64,000 nucleotides of DNA from positions 186,001 to 250,000 of the forward strand of contig WGOE01000006.1 of NCBI GenBank assembly GCA_016124195.1. Reading direction: 5' to 3'. The position numbers were made by a program, and so were the translations under genes. This stretch comes from a bacterium (GTDB lineage: Bacteria; Pseudomonadota; Alphaproteobacteria; Rhodobacterales; Rhodobacteraceae). Shown piece after piece: positions 37,233 to 45,620 of the stretch (its first letter is position 1; every line of letters begins with the position of its first letter). A model generated the notes under the pieces. It searched no databases and was not told the origin of the DNA. It saw only the letters and a program-made list of their open reading frames with translations.

Positions 37233-37793
37233 ATGAAAGCCTTGCGCCCTCTTGCCAATGGTCTCGTTGCGGCAGTCCTGCTGTTTTTGGCGGGGCTTGT
37301 CCCGGCTTGGGCGGATGACAAGAAGCTAGACGACCTGTTTCAGCAGCTTCAGACCGCCACCGACGAAGAGGCGGGCCCGATCACGCAAGGCATCTGGCTG
37401 GAATGGTCGAAATCGGGTTCTCCGGCCATGGACCTCTTGCTGCGGCGCGGTGAGGCCGCCATGGCCGCGGGCGATCCCAAGGGGGCCATCGAACATCTGA
37501 CCACGCTGATCGACCATGCCCCGGACTTTCCCGAAGGCTACAACGAACGCGCCACCGCCTATTTCCAGATCGGCCAATATGGCCTGTCGATCGCCGACAT
37601 CGCCAAGACCCTGTCCCTGAACCCGCGGCATTTCGGTGCTCTGGCCGGGCTTGGCATGATCTTTGAACAGCTGAACGAACCCGACAAGGCGCTGGAAGTC
37701 TACCAGGAGGCCTTGAAACTCAACCCGCATATGAAAGATGTACGGGATTCGGTAAAACGGCTGGATGCCAAACTCGGCGGGCAGGAGCTTTAA
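37233..37793 (+). CDS. Periplasmic TPR protein
   Basis: A 186-residue protein with a signal peptide (MKALRPLANGLVAAVLLFLA, cut near WADD at about 28). Three TPR units follow (AMDLLLRRGEAAMAAGDPKG; FPEGYNERATAYFQIGQYGL; FGALAGLGMIFEQLNEPDKA). TPRs hold protein partners; none can be named. The helicase gene starts six bases after its stop. Confidence 0.85.
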   Translation: MKALRPLANGLVAAVLLFLAGLVPAWADDKKLDDLFQQLQTATDEEAGPITQGIWLEWSKSGSPAMDLLLRRGEAAMAAGDPKGAIEHLTTLIDHAPDFPEGYNERATAYFQIGQYGLSIADIAKTLSLNPRHFGALAGLGMIFEQLNEPDKALEVYQEALKLNPHMKDVRDSVKRLDAKLGGQEL

Positions 37794-37799
37794 GTCAAA

Positions 37800-40754
37800 A
37801 TGGGCGAACCCCCTCGGGTGACGGCGGTCCTTGGACCGACCAACACCGGCAAGACTCATTATGCCATCGAAAGGATGCTGTCGCACCGCACCGGCGTGAT
37901 GGGCCTGCCGCTGCGCCTGCTTGCGCGCGAGGTCTATGACCGGATCGTCAAGCTGCGCGGGCCCTCGGTCGTGGCTCTGATCACCGGCGAAGAGCGCATC
38001 GTGCCCGACCGGCCGATGTATTGGGTTGCCACCACCGAAGCCATGCCGCTGGAGATTGGCGCCGATGTCGTGGTGGTCGACGAGATCCAGCTTTGCGCCG
38101 ACCCCGAGCGCGGCCATGTCTTCACCAACCGCCTGTTGCACGCGCGCGGGCTGATCGAGACCTTGTTTCTGGGGTCCGACACCATGCGCCCGGCCATCGC
38201 AGGGCTGATTCCGGGCGTGCAGTTCGAACGGAAGCAGCGGTTTTCCACCCTGACCTTCGCAGGTTCGAAAAAGATAAGCCGGATGCCGGAAAGGTCGGCC
38301 ATTGTCGGGTTCAGTGTTGAAAATGTCTATGCCATCGCAGAGCTGATCCGCCGCACCAAGGGCGGTTGCGCGGTGGTGATGGGGGCGCTTTCCCCCCGTA
38401 CGCGGAACGCGCAGGTCGCGATGTACCAGAACGGCGATGTGGATTACCTCGTCGCGACCGATGCCATCGGCATGGGGCTGAACCTTGACATCAAGCATGT
38501 GGCCTTCGCCTCAACCTCGAAATTCGACGGGCGGCGGATGCGGATGCTCAACACGCAAGAGATCGGCCAGATCGCCGGCCGCGCCGGGCGCCACACCGAA
38601 AACGGCACCTTTGGCGTGACCGGCGAGGCGCGGCCCTTCGATGAAGAGGAAATCGAGGCGATCGAGAACCACAAGTTCGATCCGGTCCGCAAACTGATGT
38701 GGCGCAATGCCGATCTGGATTTCGGCTCGGCTGAACGGCTGATCCGGTCGCTGGAGCATCCGACCTTCAACCCGTGGCTTACGCGGGCGCGCGATGCCGA
38801 TGACGTTCTGGCGCTGAAATACCTGTCCGGCCTGCCAGAGGTTCAGGCCAAGCTGACCGGCCCGCAGCGCGTCAGCCTGTTGTGGGATGTCTGCCGCGTG
38901 CCCGATTTCCGCGGCGCTTCGGACAACGAACATCTGACGCTTCTGGCGCGAATCTTCGAGTTTCTGACCGGACGCGGTCTCAGCCAGACGCGCATCCCCG
39001 CCGATTGGCTTAAAAAAGCGATCGAACGAATCGACAAACCGGGCGGCGAGATTGATACAATCTCCAAGCGTTTGGCTTATATCCGCACCTGGACCTACAT
39101 TGCGCAGCGCAAAGGCTGGGTGGAAGATGAAAGCCATTGGCGCGACGAGACGCGTGCGGTAGAAGACCGCCTGTCAGACGCCTTGCATCTGGCGTTGACA
39201 CAAAGATTTGTTGACCGCCGCACTTCGGTGCTGCTGCGGCGGTTGAAGCAGAAGGAGACCCTCGTGGCCGAGGTGAATGACAAGGGCGAAGTCACGGTGA
39301 GTGGCGAATTCGTGGGCAAGCTGGACGGGTTCCGGTTCCGCCAGGACGCGACCAAATCGCCTGAAGAGGCGCAGACCCTGCGCACGGCGGCGCTGGCGGC
39401 TTTGAAGCCCGAGTTCCACCTGCGGGCGGATCGCTTCTACAACGCGCCCGACACCGAAATGGATTACACCACGCAGGGCGGCCTGATGTGGGGGTCTTCG
39501 GCCGTTGGCAAGCTGGTCAAGGGCGCCGAGGCGCTCCGCCCGCAGGTCGAGGTTTTTGTCGATGAAGAGGCCGGTCCCGATGTGGCCGACAAGGTGCGTC
39601 GCCGTGCCCAGCATTTCATCGACCGCAAGATCGCCGCGCTCTTCGAACCGCTGGCCGCCATGTCGCGCGACGAGGCGCTGACCGGGCTCGCCCGTGGTTT
39701 TGCCTTCCGCCTGGTCGAGGCGATGGGCGTCATCCCGCGTGATGAGGTGGCCAATGACGTCAAGGCTCTGGATCAGGACGCCCGCGCCGCGCTGCGCAAG
39801 CATGGCGTGCGCTTTGGCCAGTTCACGGTTTTCCTGCCGATCCTTCTCAAGCCTGCAGCCACCCGTCTGCGTCTGGTGCTGTGGAGCCTTTGGACCGGCC
39901 TGTCCGATTTCCCGGAAAGTCCGCCGCCGGGTCTGGTGACGATCCCCAACCTGCCCGACGTGCCGCGCAGCCATTACACGCTGTCGGGCTATCACCCCTC
40001 GGGGACCCGGGCGATCCGCATCGACATGCTGGAAAGGCTCGCCGACATCCTGCGCACCAAGGACAGCCGTGCCGGGTTCGAGGCGACGCCCGACATGCTG
40101 TCGATCACCGGCATGACGCTGGAACAGTTCGTCGATCTGATGGCCGGGCTGGGCTACAAGGGCGAAAAGGGCGAAAGGGTCAAGGTCAAGGCTGCTCCGG
40201 TGGTCGAGGTCAAGGTCGAAGAGCCGGCCTCGCTGAACCCGGTGCCGGAAGAGGTCTCGCTGATCCATCCCGCGCCCGTTGAAGAACCCGCGGCCGAACC
40301 GGCCGAAGCCCCCGCGCCCGAGATGGAGCAGTTCTACACCTTCACCTGGGCGCCAAAGCCGCGCCCGCATCCGGAACGGCCGGCACGCCCCGAACGGGCA
40401 GAACGCCCGGCAGAGCCGCGCGGCGACCGCCAGAAGCATGGCGGCGGACAGCGACAGGATCGGAGTTCTGATCGCGGCCCGCGCAAGGAGGCGGCCCCGG
40501 TTGCCGCACCTGTTGCCGAAGGCGCACCCGCGCCCGCCGAGGCACAGCCGCGCCGCGAAGGCGGCGAACGTGGCGGCTACAAGGGCAAGCGCGACGGCGA
40601 GGGCCGCTCGGATGGTCGCAAGCCGCGTCCCAAGGATGGCAAGCCCGAGGCCAAGCCGAACCGCAGCTTCGAAGCGCGTCCGCCCCGGCCTGAAAAGCCG
40701 ATCGACCCGGACAATCCCTTCGCCGTTCTTGCGGCTCTCAAACTGAAGCCGTGA
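37800..40754 (+). CDS. SUV3-like superfamily 2 RNA helicase
   Basis: A 984-residue helicase. Walker A is GPTNTGKTH (12-20), motif II is DEIQ (94-97) rather than DEAD, and the helicase C domain shows TDAIGMGLNLDI and QIAGRAGRHTENG (motif VI). This matches the mitochondrial SUV3/alphaproteobacterial relatives that unwind RNA with a 3'-5' nuclease. From about residue 815 the tail is low-complexity, Pro/Glu/Ala then Arg/Gly/Lys-rich, as in RNA-binding extensions. The S4 protein that follows is in the same frame, separated only by the stop codon. Confidence 0.88.
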   Translation: MGEPPRVTAVLGPTNTGKTHYAIERMLSHRTGVMGLPLRLLAREVYDRIVKLRGPSVVALITGEERIVPDRPMYWVATTEAMPLEIGADVVVVDEIQLCADPERGHVFTNRLLHARGLIETLFLGSDTMRPAIAGLIPGVQFERKQRFSTLTFAGSKKISRMPERSAIVGFSVENVYAIAELIRRTKGGCAVVMGALSPRTRNAQVAMYQNGDVDYLVATDAIGMGLNLDIKHVAFASTSKFDGRRMRMLNTQEIGQIAGRAGRHTENGTFGVTGEARPFDEEEIEAIENHKFDPVRKLMWRNADLDFGSAERLIRSLEHPTFNPWLTRARDADDVLALKYLSGLPEVQAKLTGPQRVSLLWDVCRVPDFRGASDNEHLTLLARIFEFLTGRGLSQTRIPADWLKKAIERIDKPGGEIDTISKRLAYIRTWTYIAQRKGWVEDESHWRDETRAVEDRLSDALHLALTQRFVDRRTSVLLRRLKQKETLVAEVNDKGEVTVSGEFVGKLDGFRFRQDATKSPEEAQTLRTAALAALKPEFHLRADRFYNAPDTEMDYTTQGGLMWGSSAVGKLVKGAEALRPQVEVFVDEEAGPDVADKVRRRAQHFIDRKIAALFEPLAAMSRDEALTGLARGFAFRLVEAMGVIPRDEVANDVKALDQDARAALRKHGVRFGQFTVFLPILLKPAATRLRLVLWSLWTGLSDFPESPPPGLVTIPNLPDVPRSHYTLSGYHPSGTRAIRIDMLERLADILRTKDSRAGFEATPDMLSITGMTLEQFVDLMAGLGYKGEKGERVKVKAAPVVEVKVEEPASLNPVPEEVSLIHPAPVEEPAAEPAEAPAPEMEQFYTFTWAPKPRPHPERPARPERAERPAEPRGDRQKHGGGQRQDRSSDRGPRKEAAPVAAPVAEGAPAPAEAQPRREGGERGGYKGKRDGEGRSDGRKPRPKDGKPEAKPNRSFEARPPRPEKPIDPDNPFAVLAALKLKP

Positions 40755-41084
40755 TTGGCCGGGCCGGGGGCAAAGACCACCCTCGCTGACCGCCCCAAGG
40801 TGCGGCTGGACAAATGGCTGTTCCAGGCCCGCTTCTTCAAGGGGCGGGAGCTTGCCGCTGACATGATCGGCCAGGGCCATCTGCGGATCAACGGGCAGCG
40901 CTGCGCCAAGGCCGGTCACGCGGTTGCGCCTGGCGATGTGCTGACCTTCGCGCAGGGCAACCGAATCCGCGTGATCCGCATCCTGCAACTGGCAGAGCGG
41001 CGCGGGCCGGCCAGCGAGGCGCAGGGTCTCTACCTCGATCTTGCGCCGGAAGCGCCCAAGGACGAGGCCCCGATCGGCGATTGA
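40755..41084 (+). CDS. S4-domain RNA-binding protein (Hsp15-like)
   Basis: Up to 109 residues, beginning with a TTG directly after the helicase TGA, in the same frame. The S4 domain ([20 protein letters not shown] then [13 protein letters not shown]) matches Hsp15, which rescues stalled 50S subunits carrying peptidyl-tRNA. A GTG at 40800 just before RLDKW is another possible start. Placement behind an RNA helicase fits an RNA or ribosome role. No independent ribosome-binding site is obvious, so translation probably depends on termination of the helicase. Confidence 0.8.
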   Translation: MAGPGAKTTLADRPKVRLDKWLFQARFFKGRELAADMIGQGHLRINGQRCAKAGHAVAPGDVLTFAQGNRIRVIRILQLAERRGPASEAQGLYLDLAPEAPKDEAPIGD

Positions 41085-41166
41085 CCCCGGAACGGCTGAT
41101 CTGGCCTTGAATGATCCGGCCGGGTCGTCTAACCCTTCAGCGCTGATTTTGAAGGACCAAAGAGCC

Positions 41167-41505
41167 ATGACCTATGTGGTGATCGACAACTGCATCGCGT
41201 GCAAATACACCGATTGCGTCGAAGTCTGCCCGGTGGATTGCTTCTACGAGGGCGAGAACATGCTGGTGATCCATCCGGATGAATGCATCGACTGCGGCGT
41301 GTGCGAGCCGGAATGCCCGGCCGATGCGATCCGGCCAGACACCGAACCCGATCTGGACCAGTGGGTGACCTTCAACCGCAAATATGCCGAACTTTGGCCG
41401 GTCATCGTGACCAAGAAGGACCCGCTGCCCGATGCCGAGGCGCGCGACGGCGAAAAGAACAAGCTCAAGACCTATTTCTCGGAACTGGCCGGCCCGGGCG
41501 GCTGA
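41167..41505 (+). CDS. fdxA: 7Fe-8S ferredoxin FdxA
   Basis: A 112-residue ferredoxin with two cluster motifs: Cys9, Cys12 (with Cys17) and Cys21 for the first, and [12 protein letters not shown] (Cys40, 43, 46, 50) for the second. The long C-terminal extension ([19 protein letters not shown]) is diagnostic for the [3Fe-4S][4Fe-4S] FdxA type common in alphaproteobacteria. It carries electrons in the cytoplasm. The unit ends about 300 bases before carD. Confidence 0.94.
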   Translation: MTYVVIDNCIACKYTDCVEVCPVDCFYEGENMLVIHPDECIDCGVCEPECPADAIRPDTEPDLDQWVTFNRKYAELWPVIVTKKDPLPDAEARDGEKNKLKTYFSELAGPGG

Positions 41506-41618
41506 TCCGCGGACCCGAGTCGCCTTGATTCGGGCAAATCCGTGTTGACGGCAGCACAATGTTTGAAAAAAGCCTTGAAGATCAGGCGGCAGGACAAGAT
41601 TGCCTTGTCACGCTGTCC

Positions 41619-41647
41619 TTGGAATTTGCGATTTTTTGTGTTATACA
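41619..41647 (+). promoter_or_regulatory. Sigma-70-type promoter upstream of carD
   Basis: TTGGAA (41619-41624), a 17-base AT-rich spacer and TATACA (41642-41647) form a plausible housekeeping promoter about 150 bases before carD. It stands out from the GC-rich surroundings. The rest of the 41506-41800 gap shows no other clear element. Confidence 0.55.
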
Positions 41648-41800
41648 GGCGTCACAATCAATGTAGGATGCCTGATTAACTCTCAGTGCAGTGTGCCTGA
41701 AGAGGTTTTTCCGACGACTGTGAGACAGGAAAACAGCGGGGCTTGCGTCCCGTCTGTCAAAGCATCGTCTGATAGGGCAGTGCCCATAGGAAGCGACTGA

Positions 41801-42310
41801 ATGAGCAAGATGAAGAAGCCTGACTTTCATCCCAACGACTTCGTGGTGTACCCCGCCCATGGTGTGGGCAAGATCATGTCCATCGAGGAACAGGACATTG
41901 CCGGGATCCGGCTCGAGCTTTTCGTCATCTCCTTCGAAAAGGACAAGATGACCCTGCGGGTTCCGACCCACAAGGCGACCGAGATTGGCATGCGCTCGCT
42001 GTCGACCCCGGATGTGGTGACCAAGGCGCTGGACACGCTCAAGGGCAAGGCGCGCGTCAAGCGCGCCATGTGGTCGCGCCGGGCGCAGGAATATGAACAG
42101 AAGATCAACTCGGGCGATCTGATGGCGATTGCCGAGGTCGTGCGCGACCTGCACCGCTCGGACGACCAGCGCGAGCAAAGCTATTCCGAACGTCAGCTTT
42201 ATGAAGCGGCGCTGGAACGGTTGACCCGTGAAGTCGCCGCCGTGGCTGGTGTCGATGAGGCCGGCGCGCAGAAAAAGGTCGGCGAAGTGCTGGTTGGCCG
42301 CGCCGCCTGA
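41801..42310 (+). CDS. carD: CarD-family transcription regulator
   Basis: A 169-residue protein. The N-terminal RNA polymerase-interacting Tudor-like domain is clear ([20 protein letters not shown] then [16 protein letters not shown]), followed by a helical DNA-binding domain with the conserved Trp in [14 protein letters not shown]. CarD/CdnL proteins bind the RNA polymerase beta subunit and stabilise the open promoter complex, mainly at rRNA and growth genes. It has its own promoter and terminator, so it is monocistronic. Confidence 0.94.
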   Translation: MSKMKKPDFHPNDFVVYPAHGVGKIMSIEEQDIAGIRLELFVISFEKDKMTLRVPTHKATEIGMRSLSTPDVVTKALDTLKGKARVKRAMWSRRAQEYEQKINSGDLMAIAEVVRDLHRSDDQREQSYSERQLYEAALERLTREVAAVAGVDEAGAQKKVGEVLVGRAA

Positions 42311-42335
42311 GACCCTGCGTCAGAAGTGTAAGCCG

Positions 42336-42360
42336 GGCGGTCCTTCGGGGCCGCCTTTTG
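42336..42360 (+). terminator. Rho-independent terminator after carD
   Basis: An 8-base-pair stem (42336-42343 with 42348-42355, one G-T pair) closed by a TTCG tetraloop and followed by TTTT, 25 bases after the carD stop. Confidence 0.9.
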
Positions 42361-42450
42361 CATGTCGGGAACATGCCGCAAAAGGTCCGCCACGGCTGGC
42401 CATTTTTCCACCGAGGGTTTAGGCCTCTGGGCAAACCACCGGAGGCAAGA

Positions 42451-43461
42451 ATGATCCCGACGCCCGCCACAATCGCCGATTTCCGCAAGGTCCTGGCCGA
42501 TCTGCCCGCTCCCGACGCGGCCGCCATCTCGGCCGCGCAGGCCCGCAACGCGCAGCTGACCAAGCCGCCGGGTGCGCTTGGCCGGCTGGAGGATCTGGCG
42601 ATCTGGCTGGCGGGCTGGCAGGGCAGCGCCACCCCGCGCGTAACCAAGCCACAGGTTGCGATTTTCGCCGGAAATCATGGAGTTGTGGCAAAGGGCGTCT
42701 CGGCCTTCCCCCCCGAAGTTACCGTTCAGATGGTGGCGAACTTCACCCATGGCGGTGCGGCGATCAACCAGCTCGCGCGCTGCTTTGGCGCCACGATGAC
42801 GGTTGATGCGCTGGAACTCGACCGGCCCACCGCGGATTTCACCGAAACCGATGCGATGAGCCCCGATGACCTTTTGGCAGCACTTTTGACCGGCTGGAAT
42901 GCGGTCAATCCCGAGGCCGATCTTCTGGTCCCGGGAGAGATGGGCATCGGCAACACGACCTCTGCCGCGGCCATCGCCTGCGCGCTGTTCGGGGGCGCGC
43001 CGGAGGATTGGGTCGGGCGCGGCACCGGTGTCGATGACGCCGGCCTTTCGCGCAAGGCCGCCGCCGTCCAAGCCGGGGTGGCAAGGTTGACCTCGCAGGA
43101 TCCGCTTGATGTTCTTGCAGCCCTCGGCGGGCGCGAGATTGCCGCCATGGCCGGCGCCATGTTGCGCGCCCGCACCCTGCGCATTCCGGTGATTCTCGAT
43201 GGATTCATCGCCTGTTCTGCTGCAGCCGTCCTGCATCTAGCCGCCCCGGGCGCGCTTGACCATTGCGTGGCCGGCCATGCCAGCGCCGAGGCCGCCCACA
43301 GCCGCCTTCTGGCTGCGCTGAACAAGACCCCGCTCCTGTCGCTCGGTCTGCGGCTGGGCGAGGGGTCGGGCGCCGCGCTGGCCATCGGCATCGTCAAGGC
43401 TGCCGCCGAATGCCATTCCGGCATGTCCACCTTTGCCGAGGCCGGGGTGGCCGCGGGCTGA
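42451..43461 (+). CDS. cobT: Nicotinate-nucleotide-dimethylbenzimidazole phosphoribosyltransferase
   Basis: A 336-residue enzyme that joins dimethylbenzimidazole to nicotinate mononucleotide to form the lower ligand of cobalamin. Family motifs are [50 protein letters not shown] and the C-terminal [11 protein letters not shown] with the catalytic Glu. Length matches CobT. The ATG follows GGAGG at 42441. No cobalamin riboswitch is visible in the short leader, and no other cobalamin gene is adjacent. Confidence 0.94.
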   Translation: MIPTPATIADFRKVLADLPAPDAAAISAAQARNAQLTKPPGALGRLEDLAIWLAGWQGSATPRVTKPQVAIFAGNHGVVAKGVSAFPPEVTVQMVANFTHGGAAINQLARCFGATMTVDALELDRPTADFTETDAMSPDDLLAALLTGWNAVNPEADLLVPGEMGIGNTTSAAAIACALFGGAPEDWVGRGTGVDDAGLSRKAAAVQAGVARLTSQDPLDVLAALGGREIAAMAGAMLRARTLRIPVILDGFIACSAAAVLHLAAPGALDHCVAGHASAEAAHSRLLAALNKTPLLSLGLRLGEGSGAALAIGIVKAAAECHSGMSTFAEAGVAAG

Positions 43462-43478
43462 TCGCCGTCATCCAGCTG

Positions 43479-43520
43479 CAAATACCATCAAAGGGGGGCG
43501 GGGGGCGTGACACTCCCCGC
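43479..43520 (+). repeat. 3'-end hairpin repeat, copy 3
   Basis: CAAATACCATCAAAGGGGGG leads into a hairpin (GCGGGG at 43498-43503 with CCCCGC at 43515-43520, inner GTG-A-CAC). It sits between convergent cobT and the antiporter gene. Related to the elements at 11061, 15031, 56120 and 60217. Confidence 0.55.
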
Positions 43521-43553
43521 TTCACCCCGGCCGCTTGGCGTTGCGGCGGCGCT

Positions 43554-45461
43554 TCATTCCGCGGATTCGCTGATCGGCCGCAGGTCATAGATTTCCTGAA
43601 TCAAGGCAGTCTCCAGATCGCGGTCCAGCTTCTTGGCACGCTCCACATAGGCGGGATTGCGGTCAACCGGTTGGCCTGGGACCCACAACTCGGCCAGATC
43701 GCGCATCGCGGCGCGGTCCATGTGGAAATAGGCTTTCGAAAGGTTGGAGGCCTCGTACTCGGAAAATCCCATATTCTCAAGAACATAGCGCCCGGCCCGC
43801 AGTGACGAGTCAAAGGTTTCGCGCACGATGTCCGAGGCGCCGGCCTGGTAGAGTTCATAGACATGCACCCGATCATGCGCCCGGGCGACGATATGGATAT
43901 CGGGCCGCTTGGTGCGGACGAACCGCACGATCTGGGTCGCCTTGGCCGGGTCATCGACCGCCACCACCAGCACCTGCGCCTCGGAAAGCCCGGCGGCTTC
44001 CAGCAGTTCCGGGCGCGACGGGTCGCCGTAATAGCCCTTCACGCCGAACTTGCGCATTGTCTCGATCATCGACACATCGGAATCGAGCACTACGGTCGGC
44101 AGGCCCGAATGCCGCACCAGCCGGTTGACCACCTGACCAAACCGGCCGATGCCGCAGATGATCACGGCGCCCTTTTCGTCGATCGTATCGGCGGGCCTCT
44201 CGGCCTGGCGGGCGCTCAGCCGGCGCGACAGGGTCTGGTAGATCAGGAACAGCACCGGGGTCAGCAGCATCGACAGCGAAATCACCAGCTGCGCGGTCTG
44301 GCCCGCTATCACCGGTAGCGCCCCCTCGCTCCGCGCGATCGAGATGATCAGAAAGCCGAACTCGCCGCCCTGCGCCATGCCAAGTGCCAGCAGCGTCGAA
44401 TCGCGCAGCCGCATGCGGAAGATTGCACCGATCACGAACAGCACCACGGCTTTGATCGCGATGAGCCCGACGACCAGTTCCACGACCGTCAGGGGCTGGC
44501 GCAACAGCAGGGAGAAGTTGATGCCGACCCCGACCGTCATGAAGAACAGCCCCATGAGCAGCCCCTTGAAGGGTTGCAGGTCGGCCTCCAGCTGGTGGCG
44601 GAACTCCGAGTTGGCCAGAACAACGCCGGCCACGAAAGTGCCGAGCGCCGGCGACAGGCCAACCAGCATCATCAGGAACGCGATGCCCAGCACCAGAAGC
44701 AGCGAGATGAAGGTCGACATTTCGGGCAACCGGGCGGCATGCACAAAACGAAAGATCGGCCGGCTGAGATAATGGCCCGAAAAGATGATGGCCACCACGA
44801 TCGCCAGGGTCAGGGCGGTCACTTGCCAGGCGGCAAGGTTGTGGATCATGGTCAGCAAGGGTTCTGCGACGCCGGGGTCGGTCGGGGCGGCCACGACCGG
44901 GGCCTTGTTGCTGATCCCGAAAACCTCGCTTGTCGGGCCCCCGGCCGCGGGCAGGGCCAGCAGCGGCATCACCGACAGGATCGGCACCACGGCAAGGTCC
45001 TGGGTCAAGAGGACGGCAAAGCTGGCCCGCCCGCCGGCAGTGCGCATCAGGTTCTTTTCCGCCAGGGTCTGCAGCACGATGGCGGTCGAGGACATGGCCC
45101 CGATCATCCCGAAGATCAGCGCCACCTGCGGCTGCGACCCGGTGTAATAGAGCAGGCCCGTGATCGCGGCCATGGTCAGCACGACTTGCAGGCCACCCAT
45201 GCCCAGAAGCTTGGTCCGCATGTCCCACAGCGCCTTGGGCTCCAGTTCAAGGCCGATCAGGAACAGCATCAGGACCACGCCGAATTCGGCAAAGTGCTGC
45301 AGATCCTGCGTGCCGGCGCCAGCCAGGCCGAGAACCGGCCCCATCAAGATTCCGGCGGCAAGATAGCCCAGAACCGAGCCGAGGCCCAACCGCACCGACA
45401 GGGGCACCACAAGCACTGCCGCCCCCAGATAGATCGATGCCTGCAGCAGAAAACTTTCCAT
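43554..45461 (-). CDS. CPA2-family cation:proton antiporter with TrkA-N domain (Kef-type)
   Basis: A 635-residue protein. About twelve membrane segments (residues 1-390) include the CPA2 core LIGLELEPKALWD and the paired LLTQDLAVVPIL. A cytosolic TrkA-N Rossmann domain follows (about 410-530, VIICGIGRFGQVVNRLVRHS), which binds NAD(H) and controls gating. Kef systems release K+ in exchange for H+, under glutathione-adduct control in some bacteria. No KefF/KefG flavoprotein lies beside it, so KefB/KefC identity is not assigned. Confidence 0.9.
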   Translation of the reverse strand: MESFLLQASIYLGAAVLVVPLSVRLGLGSVLGYLAAGILMGPVLGLAGAGTQDLQHFAEFGVVLMLFLIGLELEPKALWDMRTKLLGMGGLQVVLTMAAITGLLYYTGSQPQVALIFGMIGAMSSTAIVLQTLAEKNLMRTAGGRASFAVLLTQDLAVVPILSVMPLLALPAAGGPTSEVFGISNKAPVVAAPTDPGVAEPLLTMIHNLAAWQVTALTLAIVVAIIFSGHYLSRPIFRFVHAARLPEMSTFISLLLVLGIAFLMMLVGLSPALGTFVAGVVLANSEFRHQLEADLQPFKGLLMGLFFMTVGVGINFSLLLRQPLTVVELVVGLIAIKAVVLFVIGAIFRMRLRDSTLLALGMAQGGEFGFLIISIARSEGALPVIAGQTAQLVISLSMLLTPVLFLIYQTLSRRLSARQAERPADTIDEKGAVIICGIGRFGQVVNRLVRHSGLPTVVLDSDVSMIETMRKFGVKGYYGDPSRPELLEAAGLSEAQVLVVAVDDPAKATQIVRFVRTKRPDIHIVARAHDRVHVYELYQAGASDIVRETFDSSLRAGRYVLENMGFSEYEASNLSKAYFHMDRAAMRDLAELWVPGQPVDRNPAYVERAKKLDRDLETALIQEIYDLRPISESAE

Positions 45462-45620
45462 TCCGACCTTTCAATGCATGGACAAAACGCCACCGCCGCG
45501 ACGCCGTAGCACGGCATGACTGCGCCAGATTGGATATTCCATCAGACTGGCCGGATAGGAAGAGCCTCGCGCCAAGAAATAGGCGTCGGTGTGCAGAATG
45601 CGGTGGCTCGTGGTGCTTTC

